Positions 13,874 to 22,852 of a DNA stretch of 25,737 nt are shown here, one piece after another. Every line of letters begins with the position of its first letter. Position 1 is the first letter of the stretch. The notes below the pieces were generated by a model. It was not told the DNA's origin. It saw nothing but the letters and a program-made list of their open reading frames with translations, and made no database searches. The stretch comes from CAYIYO01 sp964367715 (lineage in GTDB: Bacteria; Chlamydiota; Chlamydiia; Chlamydiales; Criblamydiaceae): positions 1 to 25,737 of the forward strand of contig CAYIYO010000025.1 of the NCBI GenBank assembly GCA_964367715.1, in the 5' to 3' direction. The translations under genes and the position numbers were made by a program.

Positions 13874-14731
13874 ATGAGCATCGCCTTACAAGGAAAATAT
13901 TTACACGTTGAAGAAGCACAGCGAATAATTGAACAACAACGCCCAAAAGAATTTGACTACACAATTCAAGAGATTGGTTTTGTGAGTATGGTTGCAGCTC
14001 TTTGTTTAACAGAGGTAGCATTTGTATCCTTAGAGGCCTTAAGTGGAACCGTTCTCTCTAGTTCATTAAAAAGTACAACGTATATTGTCTCTGCAGTTTT
14101 TGCAGGAACAGTAGGCTTTTGTGGAACACTTTCCCGTCATGAGCAACAGATAAGAGCTTTCAATAAAACTAAAGAAATATTAAAAGGTCGTCTCTCTTAT
14201 GAACCTGTGGTTGGAAAAGACCTAGCTCTTCTAATAGAAAAATCCACACAAAAGTTATGGCCATTGATCACTAAAAAAGCCCATCTTAGCCAACTACTCG
14301 AGGCCCAGCAAGCGACAGACTCTGTGAAAGTAAAGAAATATTTAGAGAAAATAATTTCTAGTCATCACGCAGACGAAATTCAACAGACGCACAATTCAGT
14401 CGATCCTTACCTGAAATCACTTAAAGATCTATTAACGGCTATCGAAAAGCATACTCCTTCTTGTGATTCTACCAAAACCAGCGAAGATGTGGAATCGCAA
14501 GAAGAAGATTCTTATGAATTCCTAGAAATATGCAAAGCATACAACGACTGTATCGATATTTTAAAAGGAAGCGCTAACCGCTATATTTCTGAATTTTTAA
14601 TTTCACACCTCACCAAAAAAAATGCCAACGCTATTCATCGCTTTGCCCAATACGCAGGAATCGACACCTTAATCGCAGCCAGTTTGACCAAGAGTAAGGA
14701 AGATCAAAAGTTCTTTGCAATTGGTCGGTAG
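13874..14731 (+). CDS. candidate inclusion-membrane (Inc-like) protein
   Basis: A 285-residue protein of no family I can name. It has a paired hydrophobic region: segment 1 about 34-58 and segment 2 about 68-86, joined by a short polar turn, then a long hydrophilic, helical and partly acidic C-terminal part (an EDVESQEEDSYEF stretch near 205). There is no cleavable signal peptide. This bilobed hydrophobic hairpin near the N-terminus is the usual recognition mark of chlamydial Inc proteins, which the type III system places in the inclusion membrane; the assignment is inference from topology only. It is an isolated plus-strand gene between minus-strand lysS and priA, with AGAGG 4 nt before the ATG and a hairpin terminator after it. 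Confidence 0.7.
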   Translation: MSIALQGKYLHVEEAQRIIEQQRPKEFDYTIQEIGFVSMVAALCLTEVAFVSLEALSGTVLSSSLKSTTYIVSAVFAGTVGFCGTLSRHEQQIRAFNKTKEILKGRLSYEPVVGKDLALLIEKSTQKLWPLITKKAHLSQLLEAQQATDSVKVKKYLEKIISSHHADEIQQTHNSVDPYLKSLKDLLTAIEKHTPSCDSTKTSEDVESQEEDSYEFLEICKAYNDCIDILKGSANRYISEFLISHLTKKNANAIHRFAQYAGIDTLIAASLTKSKEDQKFFAIGR

Positions 14732-14745
14732 CTTAAAAACCGATT

Positions 14746-14765
14746 TTTGATTTCACTTGTGTATA
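14746..14765. repeat. solo copy of the dispersed end motif
   Basis: Matches TTTGAATTCACTTGTGTATA at 19 of 20 positions, and the similarity extends about 12 bp upstream (AAAACCGATT) to the palindrome end at 22895-22930. It starts 15 bp after the stop of the Inc-like gene. No opposite arm is present. Confidence 0.7.
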
Positions 14766-14782
14766 CAAAAGAAGAGATTACG

Positions 14783-14851
14783 ACAGAGCCCACAGAGAGA
14801 GGCTAAAACTTTGATAGTTATGCCTCTCTTTGTGTTTTCTTTTGGCTCTGT
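14783..14851. terminator. bidirectional terminator-like hairpin between convergent genes
   Basis: Arms pair as ACAGAGCC (14783-14790) with GGCTCTGT (14844-14851), and inside them CACAGAGAGAGGC (14791-14803) with 14822-14834 at 12 of 13 bases; the loop is 18 nt and the right side has a 9-nt bulge rich in T. It lies between the ends of the Inc-like gene (+) and priA (-). Confidence 0.6.
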
Positions 14852-14866
14852 GGTGAAAATAAAAAA

Positions 14867-17113
14867 CTAGAAGTAGGTGCTGACAGGATTCACATCGATA
14901 TGCATCTTTATACCTTTCGAAAAGTTGAACCGCTCTTTTAAAGTCGAAATCGCTTTGATCGCAGGCGCAATATTAGCCCCTCGCACCAGAAATTGGAACC
15001 GAAATTGATCCTTCACTTTCGTATACCCACTGGGCATGACAGGGTGTACCTCAAAGCCGATAGGCAACGAATTTACTAACGATTCTTGCATATAAACGGC
15101 TGCATGATGTGTCTTTTTTTCGTCTTCTCCGGAAAACCCAATCTTTACCATGCGGATAAGGGGCGGATAAGAAAATAGCGTCCGAATCGCTATCTCCTCT
15201 TCATAAAACTTTTCATATTCCTGCTGCGCAGCCAACAAAATTGTTTTATTTTCAGGCATATGGGTCTGAATCAACACTTCTCCCGCCAGCGCTCCGCGTC
15301 CCGCCCGTCCCGCCACCTGCGTAATTAGCTGAAAAACCGTTTCCGATGCGCGGAAATCAGGAATGTTAAGTGCAGAATCAGTATTTAACACTCCCACCAA
15401 CGTCACCGCAGGAAAGTGCAATCCTTTCGCAATCATCTGCGTTCCAATTAAAATATCCGCCTTCCCAGTTCCAAAGGCACGCAAAAGCTTTTGATGGCTT
15501 CCCTTATGCTTGGTCGTATCGGCATCCAAACGCAACGTGCGCGCCTCAGGAAAAATTGCCTGCAAAGACTTTTCGACAAGCTCGGTTCCAATTCCCTGGT
15601 ACTTCATCGGATGCGGCGCGGAACACCCAGGACATATCGTCGGAGGGGGAAAATAGGTAAAGCCGCACAAATGGCAGGCCAGTGTATTATTATTTTTATG
15701 AAATGTAAGGCTGACATCACAGCTTTTACATTTCACCGGATTCCCACACTGTTTACACATCAGTGATGTATGATAGCCACGTCGATTTAAGAAAAGAATG
15801 ACCTGTTCGCCTTTCGCAATGCAACGCTTGATCCCTTCAAGCAGAGGATCAGAAAATATGACATACCCTTTAGCTTTATCAAACTCATGTTTCATGTCGA
15901 CAATGGTCACTTTAGGCATCGCAGCATTAGTCGCGCGCGCATGTAGTGTACTTAACGTGTATTTTCCATTTTTCGCATTATAAAAGCTTTCTAAGCTCGG
16001 TGTCGCACTTCCCAATACAACAGCCGCTTTACAAAATTTCCCCCGCATCACTGCAACATCCCGCGCATGGTAAGCGGGATGCTCCTCTGTCTGTTTATAA
16101 GAGGACTCATGTTCTTCGTCGACAATGAGTAATCCCAACTCTTTTACCGGACTAAAAATTGCCGAACGTGCCCCAATAACAATCTGCGCCTTTCCTTCTT
16201 TTATCCGCTTCCATTCATCAAAGCGCTCTCCCGCACTTAAACGATGATGCAGGACTGCGATCTTTCCCTCAAAACGGCTACGAAAGCGTTCGATCGTCTG
16301 CGCCGTCAACGCAATCTCCGGTACAAGCATGATCGTGCCCTTGCCCTGCTGAAGCGCAGTTTCTATCGCTTGTAGATAAACCTCTGTCTTTCCACTTCCT
16401 GTCACCCCATATAAAAGATGGGTCTCGAAACGATGAGTCTTTATTGTGGCATTAATTTTTTCTAATGCCGCGGCCTGGTCCGGATTCAACACTTTTGCTT
16501 TCGTTTGAAAATATTCCTCATCGACCAAGGGCGAACGGTCCACACGCACAATATCAACGGTCAGCACTCCTTTTTTCACCAAGGTATCGATAGGGCTACG
16601 CGAACATCCCACCAGCTCCATCAGTTCGGTCAATAATATGCCCTTAGTGACCTTCAGCATCTGCTCAAGAACTTCCGCATGCACAGAATTGACATTACGA
16701 ATGGAAATAATGTACTCAGTGATCTCCTCTCGGGTCTTGCGGCGCATTACAAATAGTTGTTCTTTATGTTTCATGTTATTTCGCACACTAGCAGGCAATA
16801 ATACGCGTAAAACAGAAGAAAGGGGGGTACAATAATAAGCGGACATCCAAAGTGCCAACTCGAAAAGATCAGGGGTCACGACCTCGTCATCAGAAACAAC
16901 AGCAATAATGGGCTTAACAGGAGAAAATGCACTAGAATCTTTGAGTGTGAGAACATAGCCTGCAGTGGGTCTTCCCCGTACCGGTACACTCACACGGCTT
17001 CCCACGCGAATTTTATCTGCCAACTCAGAAGGAACACCATAATCCAGCGGACGATTAAGCGCCAAATCCAACACAACGGAAACATATTTAGGATAAGGGA
17101 TATCAGTGGACAT
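14867..17113 (-). CDS. priA: primosomal protein N' (replication restart helicase PriA)
   Basis: A 748-residue superfamily 2 DNA helicase that recognises abandoned replication forks and reloads the replisome. An N-terminal DNA-binding domain (from YVSVVLDLALNRPLDY) leads to Walker A GSGKT (239-243), the DEEH box (332-335), GSATPS, and an eight-cysteine double zinc site at 453-497 (CKQC, KCKSC, ACHLC, ICPGC). The helicase C-lobe includes IGTQMIAKGLHFPAVTLVGV and QVAGRAGR. All motifs are intact and the length is normal (E. coli 732). The ATG overlaps the end of the upstream 285-aa gene by 11 bp, so translation is probably coupled. Chlamydia has priA in this cluster (CT778, from memory). Confidence 0.96.
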   Translation of the reverse strand: MSTDIPYPKYVSVVLDLALNRPLDYGVPSELADKIRVGSRVSVPVRGRPTAGYVLTLKDSSAFSPVKPIIAVVSDDEVVTPDLFELALWMSAYYCTPLSSVLRVLLPASVRNNMKHKEQLFVMRRKTREEITEYIISIRNVNSVHAEVLEQMLKVTKGILLTELMELVGCSRSPIDTLVKKGVLTVDIVRVDRSPLVDEEYFQTKAKVLNPDQAAALEKINATIKTHRFETHLLYGVTGSGKTEVYLQAIETALQQGKGTIMLVPEIALTAQTIERFRSRFEGKIAVLHHRLSAGERFDEWKRIKEGKAQIVIGARSAIFSPVKELGLLIVDEEHESSYKQTEEHPAYHARDVAVMRGKFCKAAVVLGSATPSLESFYNAKNGKYTLSTLHARATNAAMPKVTIVDMKHEFDKAKGYVIFSDPLLEGIKRCIAKGEQVILFLNRRGYHTSLMCKQCGNPVKCKSCDVSLTFHKNNNTLACHLCGFTYFPPPTICPGCSAPHPMKYQGIGTELVEKSLQAIFPEARTLRLDADTTKHKGSHQKLLRAFGTGKADILIGTQMIAKGLHFPAVTLVGVLNTDSALNIPDFRASETVFQLITQVAGRAGRGALAGEVLIQTHMPENKTILLAAQQEYEKFYEEEIAIRTLFSYPPLIRMVKIGFSGEDEKKTHHAAVYMQESLVNSLPIGFEVHPVMPSGYTKVKDQFRFQFLVRGANIAPAIKAISTLKERFNFSKGIKMHIDVNPVSTYF

Positions 17114-17960
17114 GGTTCTTTAGCACTGTCTGTAATGTCTTCCAAAGCGTAAATTTTTTCTCAGACTGCTGAAAAATTTCTTGCAGCTCAGGCAAAAGCA
17201 ATAAAGGAATATCCCCAAGTGTGCAGGTCTGATCGCTAGGGTTTCGTCGAAAATGCGCTCTCAATCCCTCCATCTTATCCAACTGGCTTTGGCTCATCAC
17301 AATCAACTTTAAATGAGAATTTTCTAATACTTTCTCCCACCCTTTTTCTTTTTCCACTCTAAAGCCATCAAGAACAGCAGCAGGCAGCAGCACCCGATTG
17401 ATCGCACCAGCCAAATAATGCAAAAAAGCCTCTTCTCTCAAGGTATTCTGCATCTGGAGCACATACACATCGATGATTTTTCCTGCAGAAAAAGCTGTTT
17501 TATTATCAGACGTTGGAGGTGCCGAGAGGCGCAACTGTGGATACAATTTTGTGACGACCGCACGAATATCGGAGAGATCATCGAGAGGGATTGTCTCTTC
17601 CACTTCTCGCGTTGGCAATTGCAGACTAGGCGATTCTTTTTTTGCTACGACAGAAATAGAAGGGGGAGCAACGGGAGGAACAGGGGGCTTCGCTGCGTGC
17701 GCTGCAATCGAAGACAACACAGGTTTTACTGTTTCTACGGCGCGAGGAAGGGGAGAAGGTGGCGTGAAGCGGGGTGGATGTGTGGTCTCCAAAGGAGGGG
17801 AAGCAGTCGCTGTTTTAATCGCGGAAGACGCATGCGCCGCTTTATAAAATTGGTACGTATCATCATCAGAAACAAAACGTTGATCCCGTGGATATTCGAT
17901 CAATAAGTGCGACTGCACCATTGAGAGCAATTGACGATAAGGGTCGACGAATGGGTTCAT
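17103..17960 (-). CDS. hypothetical protein with proline-rich linker, upstream of priA
   Basis: A 285-residue protein I do not recognise. A short N-terminal part (about 1-45) is followed by a proline/alanine-rich, probably disordered stretch (about 50-120, with PPVPPVAPP), then a folded-looking C-terminal domain (about 125-285) containing KIIDVYVLQ, NRVLLPAAVLDGF, LIVMSQSQLDKM and LGDIPLLLLPELQEI. No signal peptide or membrane helix. It is locked between its neighbours: its ATG overlaps the upstream gene's TGA (ATGA) and its TGA lies 11 bp inside priA. That implies co-translation, not function in replication restart. A hypothetical gene (CT779, from memory) sits beside priA in Chlamydia and may be the counterpart. 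Confidence 0.8.
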   Translation of the reverse strand: MNPFVDPYRQLLSMVQSHLLIEYPRDQRFVSDDDTYQFYKAAHASSAIKTATASPPLETTHPPRFTPPSPLPRAVETVKPVLSSIAAHAAKPPVPPVAPPSISVVAKKESPSLQLPTREVEETIPLDDLSDIRAVVTKLYPQLRLSAPPTSDNKTAFSAGKIIDVYVLQMQNTLREEAFLHYLAGAINRVLLPAAVLDGFRVEKEKGWEKVLENSHLKLIVMSQSQLDKMEGLRAHFRRNPSDQTCTLGDIPLLLLPELQEIFQQSEKKFTLWKTLQTVLKNHVH

Positions 17961-18670
17961 GAAATTTGTTCTATATACTCTGAAATTTGGGGTGTCAGCT
18001 GCGTAAATCCTCGCGCTTTATAACGGCTAATTATATAGGTTTTTGCCTTTTCTATCCCCCCTTTTGGATAGCATTTCTTAAAAAGATCACGGAGAAATCC
18101 AGGATTAAAAAGAAAATCAATCTGTTCCCCATGGCGCAATAAATAAAAAAGAACATTTTCATCTTTGCGATAACGATAAACAATCTCTGGAATAATCTCT
18201 GCTCCACGGGCAAAAGAACTGGTCGCGCGCTCTAACTGGCGTAATAATTGCGTAAGTTGTTGTCCTGCAGTTGTTAATGATGTGGCGCCCTGTCTAAGCA
18301 ATTCCTGACACAAAATATAGTCATGCATCGACAACGTCACCACACGAAGAAGCTCTTGACTTTCTAGGCAAATCTGTTCTTCATACTCACACAACACATA
18401 ACAATAATGCCCAAAAACGCGCACAGCACCACTTTTATCGGTCCACGTAAAAAAATCATGCTCTTCCCTTACAGGACCCAACATCTTCGCTAAAATTTTT
18501 GAAATTTTTTCCAACGACGTCGCGTCCAATCGCTTCTTTTTTAGCAGATGCTTGATCTCTTGCACGAGTCCAAAAGCCTGTATAAATTCATGCAATAAAA
18601 ACTGCAGCAATACACTTGGATTGTGAGAATAGGTCCCTAACGGTTTTTTTTGATGTGCAGAAGTTTCCAT
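17957..18670 (-). CDS. hypothetical protein, first gene of the priA run
   Basis: A 237-residue, mostly helical protein with no family I recognise; it contains LLHEFIQAFGLVQEIKHLL near residue 25 and FLFNPGFLRDLFKKCYPKGG near 195. I chose the ATG at 18670 (METSAHQKK). A longer frame from 18715 would begin inside the stem-loop and A-run of the terminator belonging to the next gene upstream, so that start is rejected. No good ribosome binding site is visible at either. Its TGA overlaps the ATG of the proline-rich gene (ATGA), so it is probably the first of a three-gene unit with that gene and priA. No membrane segment or signal peptide from the chosen start. Confidence 0.75.
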   Translation of the reverse strand: METSAHQKKPLGTYSHNPSVLLQFLLHEFIQAFGLVQEIKHLLKKKRLDATSLEKISKILAKMLGPVREEHDFFTWTDKSGAVRVFGHYCYVLCEYEEQICLESQELLRVVTLSMHDYILCQELLRQGATSLTTAGQQLTQLLRQLERATSSFARGAEIIPEIVYRYRKDENVLFYLLRHGEQIDFLFNPGFLRDLFKKCYPKGGIEKAKTYIISRYKARGFTQLTPQISEYIEQIS

Positions 18671-18695
18671 AAGTGATACGGAGTGTAGGAGGGAG

Positions 18696-18731
18696 AAAAA
18701 AAAAGCGCAACCCAAATCATGGGTTGCGCTT
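18696..18731 (-). terminator. strong intrinsic terminator of the Q/N-rich gene
   Basis: A perfect stem GCGCAACCCA/TGGGTTGCGC (18705-18714 with 18720-18729, extendable to 12 bp) with a 5-nt loop, followed on the minus strand by nine T (18696-18704). It starts about 20 bp after the stop of the 72-aa gene and separates it from the priA run. Confidence 0.93.
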
Positions 18732-18751
18732 CAATTATGCATTATTCACTA

Positions 18752-18970
18752 TTAGCGGCGGTCGTCACGTTTTTGTTGTTGCTGTTGGTGTGGTTGGTTA
18801 CCACGCTGAGGCTGTTGCTGTTGGTTACCTTTTTGAACTCCTTCACGGCCAGCTTGGTTTGGGCTCGCGTGGATTCCTTTTTCGTTTTGCTCTAAAGAAC
18901 GGCCTGATTCTTTTTCGTTAGGGCGGTTTTTATTGCTGCAGTTATTATTGTTAGTTTGATTCTTAGACAT
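18752..18970 (-). CDS. small Q/N-rich, hydrophilic low-complexity protein
   Basis: A 72-residue protein with almost no hydrophobic residues: an Asn-rich start (NQTNNNNCSNKN), a mixed middle (NEKESGRSLEQNEKGIHAS), and a Gln-rich, basic end (QQQQPQRGNQ and HQQQQQKRDDRR). It has the best expression signals in the window: AAGGAG 5 nt before the ATG, a consensus -35, and a strong terminator. This suggests an abundant, intrinsically disordered protein. A stress or nucleic-acid-binding role is possible from composition (compare small disordered stress proteins), but no family motif is clear. It is a single-gene unit between mutS and the priA run. Confidence 0.75.
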   Translation of the reverse strand: MSKNQTNNNNCSNKNRPNEKESGRSLEQNEKGIHASPNQAGREGVQKGNQQQQPQRGNQPHQQQQQKRDDRR

Positions 18971-18988
18971 ATAAACTCCTTGGTTTTT

Positions 18989-19012
18989 GTAGGTAATAAT
19001 TTATATACCTAC
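18989..19012. promoter_or_regulatory. operator-like inverted repeat in the leader of the Q/N-rich gene
   Basis: Arms GTAGGTA (18989-18995) and TACCTAC (19006-19012) with a 10-bp AT centre lie between the candidate promoter and the ribosome binding site. An extra half-site ACCTATACCC adjoins on the upstream side. The position suits a repressor site. No regulator can be named. Confidence 0.45.
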
Positions 19013-19022
19013 CTATACCCTA

Positions 19023-19051
19023 ACTATCATTATACAAACGTCAGTTGTCAA
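19023..19051 (-). promoter_or_regulatory. candidate sigma-70-type promoter of the Q/N-rich gene
   Basis: On the minus strand a perfect -35 TTGACA (19046-19051) is followed after 17 bp by GATAGT (19023-19028), 4 of 6 matches to the -10 consensus. A perfect TATAAT also lies at 19029-19034, only 11 bp from this -35, so the true -10 is ambiguous. Confidence 0.5.
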
Positions 19052-19085
19052 TAAATTTTTATAAAAAAAGTTAGGGTTTAGTTTA

Positions 19086-21629
19086 TTAACCAAAGAAACT
19101 AAGCTGCAATTCGTTACGCACAACTTTCTTTTTGGAAATTACTTTAGCTTTTGCCGGCTCAAATACGCCCTTACGATTAGCATTCTCTTCTAAGTGTGCT
19201 AATATTTCCTTTGCACGGTCGATCACAGCCGGGGGCAGCCCCGCCAATCTTCCCACATGAATTCCATAACTTTTATCCGTTCCCCCCCGCACAATCTTCC
19301 GCAAAAACACAATTTGCTCCTCATTTTCATGCACAGCCACATGGTAATTGACCGCCCCAGGAATCTTTTCTTCGAGCTTAGTCAATTCCCAATAATGTGT
19401 CGCAAACAAAGTCTTTGCCATGCGTCCTTCCACATTCAAAAGATATTCCGCAACAGACCACGCAATAGAAATTCCATCATACGTACTCGTTCCACGCCCA
19501 ATCTCATCCAAAATGACCAGCGAACGATCCGTCGCATTATTAAGAATATTCGCTGTCTCTGTCATTTCGACCATAAAGGTCGATTGCCCACGAGACAAAT
19601 CATCACTTGCCCCAATACGCGTAAACACTTTATCGACCACCCCAATCGCTGCCGCTTTCGCCGGAACAAAGCTTCCCATCTGTGCCATAATCGTAATCAA
19701 CGCCATTTGTCGAATATAGGTGGATTTTCCTGCCATATTCGGCCCGGTAATTAATAATAATCGATTTTGAGTACTATCTAATAAACAATCATTTGGAATA
19801 AATTTTTCATTTGCATGAACAGCTTCAATCACTGGATGCCGCCCTTCACGAATATCAAGAAGATTCCCTGTATTAACAACCGGGCGGCAATACCCGTACT
19901 GGCGGGCCACATCGGCAAGAGACTGCAGAGCATCCAACAACGCCAACGCATGCGCTGTCTGTAAAATGAGGGGAGAATAGTGACAAATTTGCTCTCTCAG
20001 TTGTTGGAAAAGTTCGTTCTCAATTGCCAAACTGCGCTCTTCCGCCGTCAACACTTTGCTCTCATAATCTTTTAACTCGGGACTAATAAAGCGCTCCGCA
20101 TTCACCAATGTCTGGCGTCGCTGAAAGCTCTCCGGCATACGCTCTGCTTGCCCTTTGCTCACCTCAATATAGTAACCGAACATGCGGGTATAGCCGACTT
20201 TCAATGTCTTAATATTTGTCTCTTCACGCAAATTCACCTGATAACGCGCGAGCCACGCTTTACTATCTCTACTCAACTCTCTGAGCTGATCCAACTCGGG
20301 ATGATATCCCTCTCTAAACACATTCCCATCGCTGACGCGTAAAGGAGGATCCTCCACTAAAGCCTTTGTCAACAACTTTACCATCTCCGGCAACGGTTCG
20401 ATCTTCCCCACCTCGCCATGCAACATCGTCGAGCCAGTCGTCAATGGCTGCAATAACGCCTTCAACGGCCCGGTCGCCACAAACGAATTCCGTAAAGAAA
20501 CCAGATCCCGCGGAGACCCACAGCCTGCAGAAATTTTTGTAATCAAACGCTCTATATCCCGCACCCCATCAAGTCTGGAACGAAACTCATCCAAAATGCG
20601 CGGGTGCTTGATCAAAATTTCAATCGCATCCTGCCGTGCAACAATCGTCTCCACACTCAGTAAAGGCTGCTTTATCCAATGGCGTAATAGGCGTCCTCCC
20701 ATAGGGGTCATCGTACGATCCATCACATCCAATAAAGTGTTCTTACGCGACCCATCTTTTAACGACTCTGTTAACTCAAGGTTGCGCTGCGAAATAGGAT
20801 CCAACCGCATGTAGTTTGACGTAGAATAGGTCTGAATGCCACTAATGTGCTGAACAGTAAGGCATAAGAAATCCTGAATGTACTGCAACAACGCTCCACC
20901 CGCATTGATTCCCGCAACCATCCCTTTCAATCCAAATCCATCCAATGTATGGACCCTAAAATGTGAAGTTAAAAAGTCAGAAGTGACCTGATGTCCAAAA
21001 CGCCAGTCGTCATGCGTATTCAAAAGAAAAGTAAACCCATGATGCAACTCTTGAAAAAATGTTTGATTTTTCTCTTTAAAACGCTCGGAAACAAGAATTT
21101 CCGAAGGGCGTATGCGATGCAACTCATTCGTTAATTCACGTGTCGAGTCGAACTCAATCAAATAAAACTCGCCGGTTGTTAAATCGACAAACGAAAGGCC
21201 ATAAAGCGCCCCAACCTGTGTAATTGCAGCAAAAAAGTTATTGGCCTTATCACTTAGCAAAGAAGAATTCATCACGGTTCCAGGCGTGACAACACGCACA
21301 ACCTCACGCTTGACCAAGCCCTTGGTCAGCTTAGGATCCTCAGTCTGCTCTGCAATCGCCACACGGTATCCCTTGCTAATCAATCGGTCCACATGATGCT
21401 CACACGTATGCTGAGGAATTCCCGCCATTGGAATCTCCTGCCGCTTCGTCAACGTGACTTCCAAGGTCCTAGAAAGAATCACGGCGTCCTCATAAAACGC
21501 TTCATAAAAGTCGCCCATTCGAAATAATAACACGGCACTCCCGGCCGCTTCTTTGCACGCCTGCCATTGCACCATCATCGGTGATATTTTTTGCTGAATA
21601 GGGGAAGGGGTAGAGGAAATATCGTCCAT
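19086..21629 (-). CDS. mutS: DNA mismatch repair protein MutS
   Basis: An 847-residue mismatch-recognition ATPase. The N-terminal mismatch-binding domain has the conserved MGDFYEAFYEDA (Phe and Glu of the F-x-E wedge) at about residues 37-48. The connector, lever and clamp regions follow, and the C-terminal ATPase carries Walker A GPNMAGKST (629-637), ASDDLSRGQSTFMVEM, Walker B VILDEIGRGTSTYDG, and FATHYWELT. The length is normal (E. coli 853) and no motif is broken. The start ATG gives an N-terminus with the usual SPMMVQW lead. It is divergent from the glycosyltransferase gene (149 bp apart), and ends about 35 bp from the candidate promoter of the Q/N-rich gene. MutL is not in the window. 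Confidence 0.97.
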   Translation of the reverse strand: MDDISSTPSPIQQKISPMMVQWQACKEAAGSAVLLFRMGDFYEAFYEDAVILSRTLEVTLTKRQEIPMAGIPQHTCEHHVDRLISKGYRVAIAEQTEDPKLTKGLVKREVVRVVTPGTVMNSSLLSDKANNFFAAITQVGALYGLSFVDLTTGEFYLIEFDSTRELTNELHRIRPSEILVSERFKEKNQTFFQELHHGFTFLLNTHDDWRFGHQVTSDFLTSHFRVHTLDGFGLKGMVAGINAGGALLQYIQDFLCLTVQHISGIQTYSTSNYMRLDPISQRNLELTESLKDGSRKNTLLDVMDRTMTPMGGRLLRHWIKQPLLSVETIVARQDAIEILIKHPRILDEFRSRLDGVRDIERLITKISAGCGSPRDLVSLRNSFVATGPLKALLQPLTTGSTMLHGEVGKIEPLPEMVKLLTKALVEDPPLRVSDGNVFREGYHPELDQLRELSRDSKAWLARYQVNLREETNIKTLKVGYTRMFGYYIEVSKGQAERMPESFQRRQTLVNAERFISPELKDYESKVLTAEERSLAIENELFQQLREQICHYSPLILQTAHALALLDALQSLADVARQYGYCRPVVNTGNLLDIREGRHPVIEAVHANEKFIPNDCLLDSTQNRLLLITGPNMAGKSTYIRQMALITIMAQMGSFVPAKAAAIGVVDKVFTRIGASDDLSRGQSTFMVEMTETANILNNATDRSLVILDEIGRGTSTYDGISIAWSVAEYLLNVEGRMAKTLFATHYWELTKLEEKIPGAVNYHVAVHENEEQIVFLRKIVRGGTDKSYGIHVGRLAGLPPAVIDRAKEILAHLEENANRKGVFEPAKAKVISKKKVVRNELQLSFFG

Positions 21630-21778
21630 AGCATCTCGTTTTTTTTTGGCTATTTATACCAATTCCACGCCCTTAGATGCAACGACTGTTTCTATAGAGT
21701 GCGCTTCAATTTTCATAATTGTAGAATAATTATTTTAATTAATGTATGGGTAAATAAAACCATCATTAAAGGTTAAAA

Positions 21779-22852
21779 ATGAGAATCGCACAACTCGCCC
21801 CCTTATACGAAAGCGTTCCCCCTAAACTGTACGGAGGCACCGAGCGCGTAGTCTCGTATCTAACAGAAGAATTGGTCCGTCAAGGCCACGACGTGACTCT
21901 ATTCGCCAGTGGTGACTCTGTCACCGCCGCAACCCTACAACCAATGTGCGGTCAAGCCCTCCGTCTGAATAAATCAATCATCGACGCCGGCGCCTACCAA
22001 GTCCTCATGTCAGAAAAATTATCGCAAGAAAGAGAAAACTTTGACGTGATCCACTCCCACATCGACTACGCGCTCTATCCCTTACTCCGTCGTTTTAATA
22101 CACCTTCTCTCACTACTCTTCATGGGCGTCTCGATCTTCCCGACCTCGTTCCTCTCTACCGCGAATTTGCCGATATCCCGGTTGTCTCCATCTCCGACTC
22201 CCAACGCACTCCTCTCCAATGGGCTAACTGGATATCGACGGTTCCTCACGGCTTACCAGAAGATCTCTACCCTTTCAAAGAAACGCCCGGCCAGTACCTA
22301 GCCTTTTTAGGGCGGATCTCCCCAGAAAAAAGAGTCGATAGCGCCATCGAAATTGCCAAAAAAGTCGGGGTCCCTCTAAAAATTGCAGCAAAAGTTGACC
22401 GCGTCGATCAAGAATATTTTGACGAGGTCATTAAACCTCTACTCAACCATCCTCTAATTGAATTCATCGGCGAAGTCGACGAAAAAGAAAAGCGCTCTTT
22501 TCTAGGAAATGCCCACGCCCTCCTCTTTCCTATCGACTGGCCGGAACCATTCGGGCTTGTGATGATCGAAGCCATGGCGTGCGGCACTCCTGTCATCGCC
22601 AGAAACAAAGGATCAGTTCCAGAAGTGATGGAACACGGAGTCACCGGATACATCATCAACGACATCGAAGAAGCGGTCGCCGCAGTAAAAAAAGTACATT
22701 ACATCAGTCGTCACCGCTGCAGAGAAGTCTTCGAACAACGCTTTTCTGCACGACAAATGGCTCTTAACTACGTCGCCCTCTACGAACAACTAATCGCAAA
22801 TAAAAAACACACACTGGAAACAGCTCTATACCACGGTTCGGATAAACTTTGA
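21779..22852 (+). CDS. family 4 glycosyltransferase
   Basis: A 357-residue GT-B, GT4-like glycosyltransferase. The N-terminal lobe has the acceptor loop YGGTERVVSYLTEEL (residues 18-32) and HSHIDYA; the C-terminal lobe has FLGRISPEKRVD, the KIAAKVD segment, and the nucleotide-sugar motif EPFGLVMIEAMACGTPVIA with both conserved Glu. Cytoplasmic, no signal peptide. Its neighbour is a debranching-type glucosidase, and such GT4/glucosidase pairs are common in bacteria, which suggests a role in an alpha-glucan or glucoside pathway; donor and acceptor are unknown. AAAGG lies 6 nt before the ATG. The last residues (LYHGSDKL) and the TGA are encoded by the left arm of the palindrome at 22827-22898, so the original C-terminus may have been replaced. 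Confidence 0.88.
   Translation: MRIAQLAPLYESVPPKLYGGTERVVSYLTEELVRQGHDVTLFASGDSVTAATLQPMCGQALRLNKSIIDAGAYQVLMSEKLSQERENFDVIHSHIDYALYPLLRRFNTPSLTTLHGRLDLPDLVPLYREFADIPVVSISDSQRTPLQWANWISTVPHGLPEDLYPFKETPGQYLAFLGRISPEKRVDSAIEIAKKVGVPLKIAAKVDRVDQEYFDEVIKPLLNHPLIEFIGEVDEKEKRSFLGNAHALLFPIDWPEPFGLVMIEAMACGTPVIARNKGSVPEVMEHGVTGYIINDIEEAVAAVKKVHYISRHRCREVFEQRFSARQMALNYVALYEQLIANKKHTLETALYHGSDKL

Noticed and set aside
17418..17906. 162- and 124-aa plus-strand frames opposite the proline-rich hypothetical
   Set aside because: Long antisense frames arise from the biased codons of the proline-rich linker. The minus frame is locked in by ATGA and 11-bp overlaps with its neighbours.
18671..18715. An upstream in-frame ATG that would add MGCAFFF... 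(a hydrophobic, signal-like start) to the 237-aa gene
   Set aside because: It begins inside the stem-loop and A-run of the strong terminator of the Q/N-rich gene. The apparent hydrophobic residues come from that A/T tract.
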